Notes: generated by a model from the letters alone, not told the origin. A DNA stretch of 64,000 nt from Atopsyche davidsoni (GCA_022113835.1 JAILWY010000020.1:6047501-6111500), one strand, 5' to 3'; counted from the stretch's first letter, positions 49,095-59,770 are shown. Translations and numbers: made by a program.

Positions 49095-49350
49095 TATTTA
49101 CTTTGTGGATTTAACGTCAATCAAGTGCGTTTTAATTACCTTTACAGTCTTATATTGATTGGTCTGGCCACATTGGTTCGTGTGTAGATTATGATTGTTA
49201 AAAATTATCGATTAATTGAGTGACTCGTTAGCACAAGGGTTAGTGCACCAGCCATGTAAGCTTTAGGCTCGAATCCTACACAAGTCACGATGATATTTTC
49301 TTTGAAATCATTTTCAATGTGTGAAAAAATGTGCCTAATCGTATTAGTAA
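49095..49350 (+). mobile_element. Family T copy with 5' inverted end
   Basis: GGATTTAACGTCAATCAAGT, GCGTTTTAATTACCTTTACA is the inverted end. It mirrors the 3' end at 1878-1960. The core 49215-49290 has GTGACTCGTTAGCACAAGGG and CACCAGCCATGTAAGC. The segment before the B box is shortened (TTTAGGCTCGAATCC). The 3' part runs to CGTATTAGTAAGTAATA. Confidence 0.7.
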
Positions 49351-50134
49351 GTAATATCCCAACGTTTTATTTTCGGTAGTCTTCAGTAATTCTAGTTTTA
49401 ATATAACTGAAAATCGCATCACTAGGGCAAGAGAAGCGTTCTAGAACAGACTCTTTTCACTGTTAAAATTATATATATATATATATTTACGTCTTCGGTT
49501 TTCATTTTAAGTTTCAGATAACCCAATGAAAAATCTATGAACTACTGTCAGAATATTATTTTTTATCTTCTGCTTGAGGGTGAAAGCAATTTGCATTTTT
49601 TGCATAATTTAAAAAAGTCCTACTTTGCTTGAACCTGAAACCTAAGTAAGGATTAGAAAGTAACGGAGCTAACCACTGCACCGGAAGGTGGTCTTGTTAT
49701 ATTTAGAGCGTAAAAAATAATTTAAGGACACCCACTGCAACAAAAAACCTTAAATATTGTTATTTAATCTCCCAAACTAAGATCTATTAACTCGAATTTT
49801 GCACAACCTAATTCAGCTTAAATTCATTGGTGATCACTGATTTTTTTATAATAATTGTATTATGATTACATTACAAAACATTTAAATAAATAATATTATA
49901 AAAAGTGGTGTCATTTTGTTGACCAGGTATAGCGACGATTTATTGCCTTTTTACTAAATATATATTGAAATAATCCAAAAATAATAAGTGGTATTATCAC
50001 ACCAAAACTAAGTGTTTATTTTGAAACTATTCTTAATAAAATTTTATATATTATTAAGACATATTTGTATTATTCTATTATACCAATATATGTTAAGCTA
50101 TCATTCGATTATCATTCAATATTTTTTATTAAAT
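49351..50134. other. AT-rich, nothing recognised
   Basis: A decayed ribozyme-like echo (CAACGTTTTATTTTCGGTAG, TCTTCAG) is at about 49362-49390, and a short AT repeat at 49471-49487. No gene. Confidence 0.35.
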
Positions 50135-50440
50135 ACTCCTTCTCGCTCTCAACATTCTGTTGCTTGTGCATGACTGCCATTCTGTACCCTGAGCATGTGT
50201 AAAGAATCGGTAATGGAGTAGTGGACTTGGAGTGATTGTGGGGGGGGGGGGGGCTCAGATCAGAAAGAAATCAGATCTAAACGCCAGAGCTTTGTAATAA
50301 AAATTATAATAATGCTATTGGGCAGCAGCAATATAAAACTGCGGTGTACAAGGACTAGGGGATCCACTTCACTATTTTCCCCTTAGAAAACCATGAACAC
50401 TGAAATGGTCGCCAACCTCCTCGGAGGAGAGGCACATGAT
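50135..50440 (+). repeat. Duplicated block shared with 20.7-21.03 kb
   Basis: CATTCTGTTGCTTGTGCATG, GTGTAAAGAATCGGTAATGG, a run of 14 G at 50240-50253, TCTAAACGCCAGAGCTTTG and AATGCTATTGGGCAGCAGCA. It ends in the LINE-tail-like AAATGGTCGCCAACCTCCTC. Confidence 0.55.
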
Positions 50441-50820
50441 GAAGAGCAATCCAATATCATATATCCATAAGTATGCTAGACGAGGATTTAGAACTAATTT
50501 TTCGAAGAGACCGGTGCAAAGAAACGATTTGTTCTCAACTTCCTCTTATTGCTATTTTCCCCTTAGAAAATTATGAACACTGTCACAGCTTGAGTATATG
50601 CTCAGTGAAATGGTCGCCAGCTTCCTCTGAGGAGAGGCATTTGATGAAGAGCAATCCAATATCATATACCCATAAGTATGCTAGACGCGGATTTAGAACT
50701 AATTTTTCGAAGAGACCGGTGCAAAGAAACGATTTGTTCAATACTGGTTCAGCTCGAGTGTATGCTCAGTGAAATGGTTGCCTACCGCCCGTGAGGAGAG
50801 GCACTTGACGAAAAGATTAA
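50438..50820 (+). repeat. 205-bp direct repeat of a LINE-tail-like unit
   Basis: GATGAAGAGCAATCCAATAT at 50438 and 50643 start two units with only a few changes (CTAGACGAGGATTTAGAACT against CTAGACGCGGATTTAGAACT). Each includes ATTTTTCGAAGAGACCGGTG and CAAAGAAACGATTTGTTC. A third partial unit ends with GGAGAGGCACTTGACGAAAA. The unit ends with the EMVA.. block, so tandem duplication of a LINE 3' end is likely. Confidence 0.75.
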
Positions 50821-50889
50821 AATACGCTACAAATACGTTTCGCATTGTTCTGAATCAGGCCCACTTGAATGTGACGTCCATTTGACGAC

Positions 50890-51058
50890 TATACAACCTT
50901 TAGGCGGGGTGTGACGCGGCAATGACGACGCTAGGCCGCGACTAGCGTGGGCTTAGCCGACTGTTTCGCGAGGCGCGGCCCGAGGCGGCCGTCAGCCACA
51001 TTTTAGGCAATAACCTTGCAACCTACTTGAACGAGAGACCTCCGGCGCACGAGGCTGG
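50890..51058. other. GC-rich patch
   Basis: CGGCAATGACGACGCTAGGC and GCGAGGCGCGGCCCGAGGCG, CpG-rich, no recognised frame. Confidence 0.35.
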
Positions 51059-51066
51059 ATCTACAC

Positions 51067-51430
51067 CAGTGGCTCTCAAACTATTTTAGCCCACGGACCC
51101 CCTTTCATAGTCAAAACTTGCCCACGGCCCCTGGGTGAAAAACTACATAAATTCATATTATAGACTAGCTGGTGCAAGTATCGAATCTATTGCGACCTAC
51201 CTTACTCACCGCGATGCCTGTCTATATTTATATTTTACTTAGGACGTAAAAATCGCTAAAAATGTATTCATTGTTATTTATATTACCTTCCATGTGTCAC
51301 AATTTATTTATTTTATATCAACCCTTGCGTTGTTCAGGGACCCCCAAATCGATTTTAATTTTCTAAGGACCCCGTGAATGATCCCAGGGACCCCACGGGG
51401 TGTCCGTAGGGACCACTTTGAGAAGCACTG
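51067..51430. mobile_element. hAT MITE with perfect 8-bp target duplication
   Basis: CAGTGGCTCTCAAACTATTT opens and ACCACTTTGAGAAGCACTG closes. ATCTACAC precedes (51059-51066) and follows (51431-51438) exactly. ACGGACCCCCTTTCATAG and GGGACCCCACGGGG are typical of hAT ends with GGACCCC motifs. It is 364 bases with no transposase and is unrelated in sequence to family D. Confidence 0.88.
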
Positions 51431-51695
51431 ATCTACACCCAAAAGAGACGCGTTTTGACCAGATAGACGCGCGATAATGTGAGCTGTAGACCTGTGCGAG
51501 TCTACGGGCAAATAACGGCGTTTAGACTTGCCAGAAGTGCGGTACTGAGAGATCACGGTTTTTGCGGGTCTACACCCAGCAGAAAGCGTTTAGATGTGAC
51601 AGTGATGCGGTACTGTGAGGTTTCTGTGTTCAAAAGAAAACATTTAGACCTGATAAAAGCACACAAGTGCGGTACTGTGAGGTCTCATTTTATTT
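51431..51695. repeat. Tandem repeat Y: about four units of 64-68 bp
   Basis: AAGTGCGGTACTGAGAG (51534), GATGCGGTACTGTGAGG (51602) and AAGTGCGGTACTGTGAGG (51666) mark the ends of units that open with GCGTTTAGACTTG / GCGTTTAGATGTG / ACATTTAGACCTG and GTCTACACCCAGCAG. The preceding hAT MITE is inserted in the first unit. Confidence 0.7.
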
Positions 51696-51739
51696 GAAGT
51701 TTCTCAGACAAGCGTGTGCCTTATGGGCTTGTTTAGGAA

Positions 51740-52109
51740 ACATATTGTGACGTTTCCCCACCTATATAAAGGCCTAACCTAACAAGACAACTGATGACTC
51801 CCTTGAAAGGGTCACGTCTGACTATGACTCCTAAAAAATAAAACTTCACTTATAGTTTTCAGACTTGTTTGTTTTGATTGTTTAACAATCCCGTGAGGTT
51901 AAAGTAGAACGGGATAGGTCGGTAACAGACCGCCTACCTCTTTCAAGGGAGTCATCAGTTGTCTTGCCCCTAAGGGGTTAAGTCTTTCTTGTTCCGGCAG
52001 AGTCCTTGCCATTCCATAGTGATTTCGCTAGGAATTTAACAAGGACTAGAGCGTTGCCTCTAGCCTCTTAGGTTAGACCTTTATACAGGTGTGGAAACGT
52101 CACAATATG
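51740..52109. mobile_element. Element with 70-base inverted ends, right arm split
   Basis: Left arm 51740-51809: ACATATTGTGACGTTTCCCC, ACCTATATAAAGGCC, TAACCTAACAAGACAACTGA, TGACTCCCTTGAAAG. The outer 43 bases are mirrored at 52067-52109 with three mismatches. The inner 27 bases (51783-51809) are mirrored perfectly at 51940-51966. About 100 bases separate the two right-arm blocks, as if inserted. A TATA-like CTATATAAAGG and CTGATGA lie in the arms. The class is not identified. Confidence 0.7.
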
Positions 52110-52720
52110 TAAAGACAGTCTCGAACAGTCGTGGTATGCTTAAAACTTGCGAATAGCATGAATGGGCTGCTAAATGGCACCACCTGCTCCGCGCGGCCTT
52201 TGGATCAGTCGCAACTTTCAAATTGGGTTATTTTTTTTATTTATTGCTTTGAAAATCGATTCTTACTTCAACAAACAATGATAAAATACGAACCGTCACA
52301 ATTTTTTTTTTACGTTGAATTTGTTGTGGTTTTAAAGGCATTAATATGTCATCATTTCAAACTTCTAAAAAATTCTCCAAGTCAGGGAGCAGCTCAATCG
52401 AACCTCTTACATGTTCTAGATTAATTGTTTGCGAATTCGATATTTTTGCGATTCGATAGCGCAAAAACGTGTCGCATACACAATAAGCGTTTACAGTGAT
52501 TTACTGGGCAAATTTAAATACAATCAATAAAGCTGTATGAAGACATTTCATATGGATATTTTCTTTATTCGCTGCATTCCTCAAACCGGTACGACGTCGG
52601 TTGCACAATTTTACACAATCGAGTCGCTAGCCGAAATTTTAGACGTAACAATGTTAATAAGCAGAAGTGAAATTATCCAGCCGAGATGGAGAAAGCCCGT
52701 CGGGCAGTTCACTCACGCCG
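52110..52720. other. Two unrecognised frames
   Basis: Frames at 52131-52424 (97 codons) and 52537-52731 (64 codons) show no domain I recognise. The first has a hydrophobic FFYVEFVVVLKALI segment. No splice or promoter evidence links them. Confidence 0.3.
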
Positions 52721-52726
52721 ATTCGC

Positions 52727-52875
52727 TGTAACGAACCTTCGTTACACTGAGTCACCCATTAAACATTCAAATTCAATTCAAAACTAAAAACAATATAATA
52801 TTCAACCCTTACTGGCATCTTTAGGTGACTGTACAGGCGATCTCTCAGAAACGAATATTCGTTATACTGAATCAC
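52727..52875. repeat. Two hairpin motifs with a shared 3' flank
   Basis: GTAACGAACCTTCGTTACAC (52728) and AACGAATATTCGTTATAC (52850) are each followed by TGAGTCACCC or TGAATCACCC. Two copies of one short structured unit about 120 bases apart. Confidence 0.5.
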
Positions 52876-53057
52876 CCCTACCCCGCTTTAAATTATATTA
52901 TACAAAAGTTACCTATTCCTTAAATAATTATAAGATACACATGACAATGAATTAGACTTAATTATATTAAACCTCACATAAAAATTTCTGACTGCACTAT
53001 TCAATATATTATTCGCATATCTCCCGCTGTTCACAATCAAATAATTAATAAATAACT

Positions 53058-53152
53058 CGGTTAGATAATGCCAACGTGAAAGGTTGGCGAAACCGGTCAC
53101 TGGTAAAATGAATCATGTGGAAAATCACAAAAGTATTTTATTTATAATATTG
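53058..53152 (+). mobile_element. Penelope terminal repeat (family A), solo copy
   Basis: TTAGATAATGCCAACGTGAA, AGGTTGGCGAAACCGGTCAC at 53062-53100, then GTGGAAAATCAC and AGTATTTTATTTAT. It lies directly at the left edge of the next satellite. Confidence 0.65.
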
Positions 53153-53159
53153 AATACCT

Positions 53160-54800
53160 AAATTAACCCAGCTAAGCTCGAGACCCTGTAGGTGAATGTC
53201 GATAGGGCAAATCCCCTTCACTTTTTTTAAAACTGTTTTAAAATTATTGAAGTCAATGTTTTATCTCTATTATATTGAAAAAAACCCAAACAGATTAAGT
53301 AATTATTCGAAACATTTCCAATTTTTTTTTTACTAATCCAAAAATCTATTTATAAGACTATCATTTTTCTTATTTAACCCAACTAAGCAGACTATTAAGT
53401 TAAACATGAAAATCACTTCCAAACAATATCTAACGTGGCTAAAAAGCACTTCTTGTATATTAAAGTAAGTTTATTTACCTTGAAATTATAGGCATAACCT
53501 TTTTAACCCAGCTATGCGACACATCTACTGAATATTTAAAATAATACCAAGTATTTATTACCTCAAAAAAATATGCTGCACAAAACGCCTCTCCAGACCT
53601 AACATGTAGTGTCCATTTAAAAAAATGGGATTTTTATATTCAACCTCGAAACATCAATAAAAAAACTTCCTTCCTCCCATCACCTCTAACCCAGCTAAAC
53701 AGAACATTTAGTACGAGAATTATCTATTAACCTTTGAATTGAGCAGCCAAACAGAACATCTAATATCTAAACAAAAAGTTTTTATTTACGTGTCTCTAAA
53801 TTGAGGTCACTTACTATTTTCGTTGCGTCATTTTTAACCTAACTAAAAAGAGAAATAAATTATTTTTTCATCACGCCTCTTTGTGCCCTATTAAACTGTG
53901 ACTGCCCACTCCTTCTATCCCGTCATCTTTAACCCACCTGACTGTGACCACGGGCAAGCCAACTCCAACACAGCCAAGCAACGATCGCATACTCATCCCT
54001 CGCGTCACCTTTAACCCTGCCAAACTGTGACCGCACACTCCATATATATCCTGTCATCTTTAACCCGCATGACTGCGACCACGGGTAAGCCAACTTCAAC
54101 ACAACCAAGCAACGATCGCATACTCATACGTTTAACCCTGCAAAACTGTGACCACACACTCCATCTATCCCGTCATCTTGTGACTACGGGCAAGCCAACT
54201 CCAACACAGCCAAGCAATGATCGCATACTCATCCCTCTTAACCCTGCCAAACTGTGACCGCACACCCCATCTGTCCCGTCATCTATAACCCGCCTAACTG
54301 CGACCACGGGCATGCCAACCTCAACACAGCCAAGCAATGGTCGCATACTCATCCCTCTTAACCCTGCCAAACTGTGACCGCACACACTTCATCTATCCCG
54401 TCATCTTTAACCCACCTGACTGCGACTACGGGCAGGCCAACTCCAACACAGCCAAGTAATCATCGCATATTCATCCCTGGTGTCACCTTTAACCCTGCCA
54501 AACTATGACCGCACGCTCCATCAACACAGCCAAGTAACGATCGCATACTCATCCCTCTTAACCCTGCCAAACTGTGACCGCACACTCCATCTATCACGTC
54601 ATCTTTAACCCGCTTGATTACGACCACGGGCAGGCCAACTCCAACACAGCCAAGTAATCATCACATACTTATCCCTCGCGTCATCTTTAACCCTGCCAAA
54701 CTGTGACCGCACACTCCATCTATCCCGTCATCTTTAACCCGCCTACTGTGACCGCGGGCACCCTTCCGCACGCCAACTGCAACCCAGCCATGCAATGACG
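53160..54800. repeat. Satellite K: about 14 units, homogeneous core and decayed left side
   Basis: The core 53930-54800 has units of 80-137 bp (usually near 120), with CTTTAACCCGCCTGACTGCG, ACCACGGGCAAGCCAACTCC and AACACAGCCAAGCAACGATC. Anchors are at about 53973, 54102, 54209, 54329, 54451, 54530, 54649 and 54786. To the left only TTAACCCAGCTAA..AGA motifs remain at about 53163, 53376, 53500, 53687 and 53836, in AT-rich DNA. Frames are repeat translations. Confidence 0.85.
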
Positions 54801-55540
54801 CACAGTCACCTCTGATCCTGGCAAGCTGTGTGGAGTGCCCGCAGTGCTGGTGTGCTTGGCCCCTCCCTGGCGGCCTGCGCGCCGTCACCTTCGCTGCTCT
54901 CGGAGTAAACTTAACCCACTGATATTGACCCACTTGCGGCGGTTTTGAGAGGCGAGGCCGCGCGCCGCAGCGATGCCGCACCGGGGGCGCGCGGCCAACT
55001 TCGCAGCAATTCATCACTCGCAAACTACCAATTTTTCAACATTCAATCGAATACGCAATACCCTACTTCACTATTATACTGACGGGTATCCAAACTCGAA
55101 CTCGAGTTCGCCCAAACGTCAATCGGCACGCTGAATGAACTTACTTGTGAAAATACTTCAACGTAAATCTCTGATGAAAGGAGCGATATTCAAAATCAGC
55201 AGTAGTTAAATTTAGTCATCAACTCTTCGAACATAGGTGAAAAATAAATATAAACTTTTTTGAATGCGTCAGCTATTGAGCAAACGCTTTAGCAAATAGG
55301 CAAGCGCTCGCCAGCGTCGCTAAGTGCATTAGCACCTGCTCGGCGACTTTCCTAACCTCTTCCGATATCCCCGCGAGCAGCGGAGCGCGGACGGAGCAGC
55401 CTTAATCGGTAATTATTTCACGGAAATGAGACAAATCATCAGCAAGAGAGGCCTTGGAAATATTTTGTGAAAAAAATGTGTGAATAACAGAAGTTTTTGA
55501 AATGAACTTGGTGGCGCGCTGTACTCACGAGTAAAAAAAT
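54801..55540. other. No recognised gene
   Basis: 54830-55020 is GC-rich with a 120-codon minus frame that overlaps the satellite and is not recognised. The rest is AT-rich. Confidence 0.35.
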
Positions 55541-55599
55541 TTTTTTTTGGTATTACAATATAAGGATCGATTCATCGGATGTGCAGAGAATGGGGGAAA

Positions 55600-55724
55600 G
55601 CCGTCCACTTGCGGCTCTGTGGTTCTGCTTGCAGTCCAGATCCGACGGGCGGGCCGTGACCTGGATCCACGCGAGGCCCCGCCGGCGGCGCGTGGCGGCC
55701 ACGTGGTCCGCTGCGTCACAATAC
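55600..55724. other. CpG-rich segment preceding the array
   Basis: GTCCAGATCCGACGGGCGGG and GCCGGCGGCGCGTGGCGGCC. No recognised motif. Confidence 0.35.
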
Positions 55725-56155
55725 CCTGGCCACTTCTTCCACGGGGAATGGTGGAGCTGCTGTGACGTCGCAACCACCGTGCCCTTCCACAGGCAAATAG
55801 TGGAGCTGCTGTGACGTCACAGTCCCCCGGCCGCTTCTTCCACAGGGAATGGTAGAGCTGCTGTGACGTCACAACTACTGTGCCCTCCCACAGGCAAATA
55901 TTGGAGCTGCTGTGACGTCACAACCACTGTGCATTCCCACAGGCAAATAATGGGGCTGCTGGGATGTCACAACCACCGTGCCCTCCCACAGACAAATAGT
56001 GGAGCTGCTGTGACGTCACAGTCCCCCGGCCGCTTCTTCCACAGGATATGGTGGAGCTGCTGTGGCGTCACAGTTCCCCGGCCACTTCTTCCACAGGGAA
56101 TAGTGGAGCTGCTGGGACGTCACAACCACTGTGTATTCCCACAAAGAAATAAAAA
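55725..56155. repeat. Satellite J: eight ~50-bp units carrying TGACGTCA or a near match
   Basis: Sites at 55763 (TGACGTCG), 55812, 55864, 55913 (all TGACGTCA), 55963 (GATGTCA), 56011 (TGACGTCA), 56063 (GGCGTCA) and 56115 (GGACGTCA) are spaced 48-52 bases. Each is preceded by GTGGAGCTGCTG. Two unit types mix: one continues CAGTCCCCCGGCCGCTTCTT, CCACAGGGAATG. The other continues CAACCACCGTGCCCTCCCAC, AGGCAAATA. The octamer is the CREB/ATF full site. Confidence 0.88.
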
Positions 56156-56175
56156 TGGTAGCTTGGGTGTTGGGC

Positions 56176-56206
56176 GATCAGCACCGGGGCAGAAACGTTG
56201 GAGGAC
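56176..56206 (+). ncRNA. Hammerhead-like remnant
   Basis: GGGTGTTGGGCGATCAGCAC, CGGGGCAGAAACGTTGG. Box 2 (GAAACGT) is intact, but box 1 is reduced to GCGATCA. GGTGTTGG is a repeat F trace. Confidence 0.28.
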
Positions 56207-56379
56207 AGAAAATATCAAATACCAAAAAACCAAAGAAGAAACTATCATTGACATATTCTTATTTTATTCGTATTTATCACAAATATGGTTTAATACAACG
56301 GCTGTGATATTAACAAAATAAGTTTAAAAATTTTAAATATTATTTGCGTGATTCTTTCAGTCGTTTATGACAGTGAAAC

Positions 56380-56505
56380 AATATGATTAGGTACATTTTT
56401 TCACACATTGAAAATTATTTCAAAGAATCTCTCAGAAAAATATCATCGTGACTTGTATAGGATTAGAACCTACATCCCCAAGCTTACGTGGCTGGTGCAC
56501 TAACA
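56380..56505 (-). mobile_element. Family T copy (minus)
   Basis: ATATGATTAGGTACATTTTT, ATCTCTCAGAAAAATATCAT, GACTTGTATAGGATTAGAAC (B box with T-to-A change) and CAAGCTTACGTGGCTGGTGC. The core stops at the anticodon arm. Confidence 0.62.
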
Positions 56506-57335
56506 TCGCTGTAGCCTGGACGCGGCCTAACACCCTAGAACATAATCTATCACATAACGGCCACCAAAACCTGCGAAAAAGTGTCAATCAATTTCAAGGT
56601 AATTATTCTCAATTTTACAGGTAAATAAACAATATTAAAAAAACGACATAACACGAATATTAAATTCTTTTTTCTATATGTTTATATGTGTTGTTAAGCA
56701 AAATTCCATACACCTATTATAAATATAAAAGAAAGGTGTTACGGGAGGTGTTGGATAAGAAAAGTGCTCGTTCAAACCGCACCGATACAATCAATTACCA
56801 AATGTAATTTAAAATTATTTTGAATTTTAATTGAAACGCAAGAGAAAGAGAGTCGATGACACTCGATCGCTGGCCGACTATGAAGCGGGAAATTAAAAAA
56901 AAAACCATATTAAATAATAACCAGAGACAATTCGTAATGCCGGCTTTGTGGTTGCCGAGACAAAATGGCGAAAAATCGATTGACAATGTTCCAGCGGCCC
57001 GGAGATGCAACAGATCGTATCAGATGAAATCATTACGAGACTTTAGACGAGACTGTGGATCAATTAGAAATATATTTTAATGAAAAGGTGAATTAGCGCA
57101 TGTATCTTTAAATTGATCATCAAATCAGCGGTTGCAGTTTATAAAAGCAAAAAAATCAGCAGTTACGTAATATAAGTGTAAAAGAAATAGGTTTAAAAAT
57201 TAACTGACTTTGCAAGTATACAACATATATTTATTAATTTATTTATTTATTGTTTACGTGAATCGCTCGCCGCTAACATTCGGTACAAATAGTTAAATTG
57301 TCTTACAATTTGAATGTTAAATTGCAATATTTTCA
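56506..57335. other. No recognised gene
   Basis: Frames of 71-74 codons at 56795-57080 on both strands are unrecognised. The remainder is AT-rich. Confidence 0.35.
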
Positions 57336-57339
57336 CTAA

Positions 57340-57712
57340 GGAAATGTAAGGTTATGCCTGCCCTGCCTGCAAGGCCGCGGCGAGCCACCGACATCGGAGG
57401 CTGTATTAGGGCGCAACAGGTAATATTGGCTTTTTACTAAGATGGAAATGTTAGGTTATGCTGTTCAATCGGAATCGCAATTCACGTGGACTATTGGGGA
57501 GTGCGGCTTGCTCTGCCTGCAAGACCGCGGCGTGCCACCGACGGCAGAGTCTGTATTTCGGTGCAACAGGTTGATATTGGTTTCTTACTGATAGGGAAAA
57601 GTTAGGTTATGTTGTCCTATTGGAGCCGCAGACAAGTGGGCAGTTGGGGAGTGCGGCTTGCCCTGCCTGCAAGACCGCGGCGAGCCACCGACGCCCGAGT
57701 CAACGGAAACGG
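57340..57712. repeat. Satellite M: exact 150-bp period, about 2.4 units
   Basis: CCCTGCCTGCAAGGCCGCGG starts at 57361, CTCTGCCTGCAAGACCGCGG at 57511 and CCCTGCCTGCAAGACCGCGG at 57661, exactly 150 bases apart. GTTAGGTTATG..GT and GGGGAGTGCGGCTTG also repeat. 150 is a multiple of three, so frames stay open across units without implying a gene. Confidence 0.85.
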
Positions 57713-58330
57713 AAATGCAGGGTGATCTGCCCGAAAGGCGGGCGTTTCTTTGCGGCGGCACAGATACTCGACTCTCGATTTCTCCGGCGGCGTAACAGCG
57801 CATAACCGCGGCGGGAACGAGTTTGAAAAATCGGTTTCATTTTCAATGGCCGTTTTCACTCTCTGTAGGAATTAATTACGCGCGGCGGGCGCGGGCGGCG
57901 GAGCTGTCGACTTTTTTTTGGGCGATTATGCTTTTCAAGGTGGCGAACGAGTGAGCCGGGCGTAGAGCACTCGTAACTCACGACCACTGATGATTATGTG
58001 TAAATATTTCATAAACCCAATATTTTTTTAAAATATATACACGTTTCAAGTCGCAAGTGAAATGAAGAAAATATCGTGTGATAATGGTTATATTTAAACC
58101 CATACGGGTTTCAATTAATACATTACTGATCTATCGATTTTTTTTGTGATAGTTTGTGATTGTTTATTTTTCAGGGTAGTACGCCGCCGTCAACGTGTAG
58201 ACAAATTATAACCACTGTTAATATTTATTAAACATCTCTTCATCCATACGTGTTTATTGTGCGTGTAAATGTGTTAAAAGTAGTCGATTCGCACATCCTA
58301 GAAGCAGTTCTTAAACTTTAATATTTATAT
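57713..58330. other. No recognised gene
   Basis: GC-rich to 57960, then AT-rich. No supported element. Confidence 0.35.
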
Positions 58331-58334
58331 ATCA

Positions 58335-58510
58335 ATGGCAGGTTGTGTTGTTTGCAGGTGGTGCAGGGCTGCTGGGGGACCTCGCAGAGTGCACCTTCAT
58401 CTTGTGATGCTTGAAGAGGAGGTCCACAGTGGTGATTCTAAGCTTATTTTCCCAGTGGAGTACAGGAAACATCAGAAGTTTCCCTGAGCGAAATCCCATA
58501 AAATGCTCTA
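58335..58510 (+). repeat. Low-copy repeat Q, copy 1
   Basis: CTTGTGATGCTTGAAGAGGA, GTGGTGATTCTAAGCTTATT and AGTGGAGTACAGGAAAC align with 62340-62480 and 62840-62960. The function is unknown. Confidence 0.45.
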
Positions 58511-58584
58511 TGATGCAATTGGTTGTGCATCGTTTTGCTACGTGTGAAGTCCGCATAAGGTAGCGTCTCTTTGACCTGAGTGTT

Positions 58585-58745
58585 TTTATCACAGTTCGGT
58601 TGTCGGTTGTGGCGCAGCGCGTGTAGGCGGCTCGGCAGGTCGCCGACCGCTCCGGGTTCGACGGCCTGTTATCTACCTGCCCTACGCTCACACCAATTAG
58701 GCCCTTACGGGACGAGGCAGAGTCCCGCCACCGCCTAATCAACGC
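58585..58745 (+). mobile_element. tRNA-type SINE (family R)
   Basis: CAGTTCGGTTGTCGGTTGTG leads into an A-box-like TGGCGCAGCGCG (58610). About 40 bases later comes a B-box-like GGGTTCGACGG (58653). This is the head layout of many insect Pol III SINEs. It is followed by GTTATCTACCTGCCCTACGC. Partial heads of the same family are at 2.87, 10.73, 63.77 and 63.86 kb. Confidence 0.55.
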
Positions 58746-59510
58746 TGCTCAAACACCGGACTGTTTGCTCGAAGCACACCCACCTTTCATCTTTGGGTCA
58801 ATAACAATAACGTTTAACGCAGGACCGTGCATGGATTTCGATTGGATTGAAAATGTCATCTAAAAACTACAAACCTTACACTAAAAGTAAATATCACAAC
58901 GAGATCTCCTTCTTCAGGTGGTGACCATCTTCCAAAACATATTCTCATAAACTAGTTTGTCTGTATTCTCAACTTCCAATGCCTCCTTTTTCTTAGATTT
59001 TTTCTGGATAATCAGCAATAATCAGTACGCGTATTACCACACCGGGATTAAATTCTCGAATATTAAAAAAAATATATATATATTTAGAGCTCCAGAGATA
59101 CACATTTTGGGGAAGAATTTCAAACGCATTTAAAAAAAAAATGAAAAATTAGTCAGTCACATAATCGATAAAAAAAACTTTACACCTGACAATGGTGATC
59201 GAGTTAAAAGTGTGTCAATCATATAAAATATATAAGCAAAGCTGCAATATTCTTTTTAATATCTATGTCAACTCCAATAGCGGGAGACTACCAAACTGAG
59301 ATAATCTATGCGGTTAGCCTGCTTAATGAGTATATTATTATTCGTGTATACTTTAGACGACTAGAGACAAGGAAATAAGGGAACAAATTGAATAAGATGA
59401 GATATATTTTATTTTATAAACGATTTTTCTATAACTTCAAATAAAACTAGAAAAAAAATAGTTTTGTCTAATATGACTTAATTTAATTTTTTTAATTACT
59501 TTTTTCTGAT
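58746..59510. other. AT-rich, nothing recognised
   Basis: No supported frame or repeat. Confidence 0.35.
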
Positions 59511-59514
59511 TTCG

Positions 59515-59770
59515 GATCGTAGACTGAATGTTTATCAGATCGGCATGCGAGCGTGCTTACCACTGGACCACGTGGCGACATCGCAGTGTCTCAAGCACGC
59601 GCGTGGCTTTGGCAACGTCTGCCGGTGTCGCCAGCGCGCGGCTTGTTAGCCGCGTTTCCGATTGTTCCGTCACCGGAATTTGTGTCAGGGTCCGACTGCA
59701 CTGCCGGCCTGGCGCGCCCTGCCCCCGGGCGAGGAGCGCCCCTAAGACTCGCCACACCCGCCGGGTCTGA
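59515..59770. other. CpG-rich block
   Basis: Overlapping frames of 66-100 codons on both strands (CTGGCGCGCCCTGCCCCCGG) with no recognised domain. An isolated island in AT-rich DNA. Confidence 0.4.
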
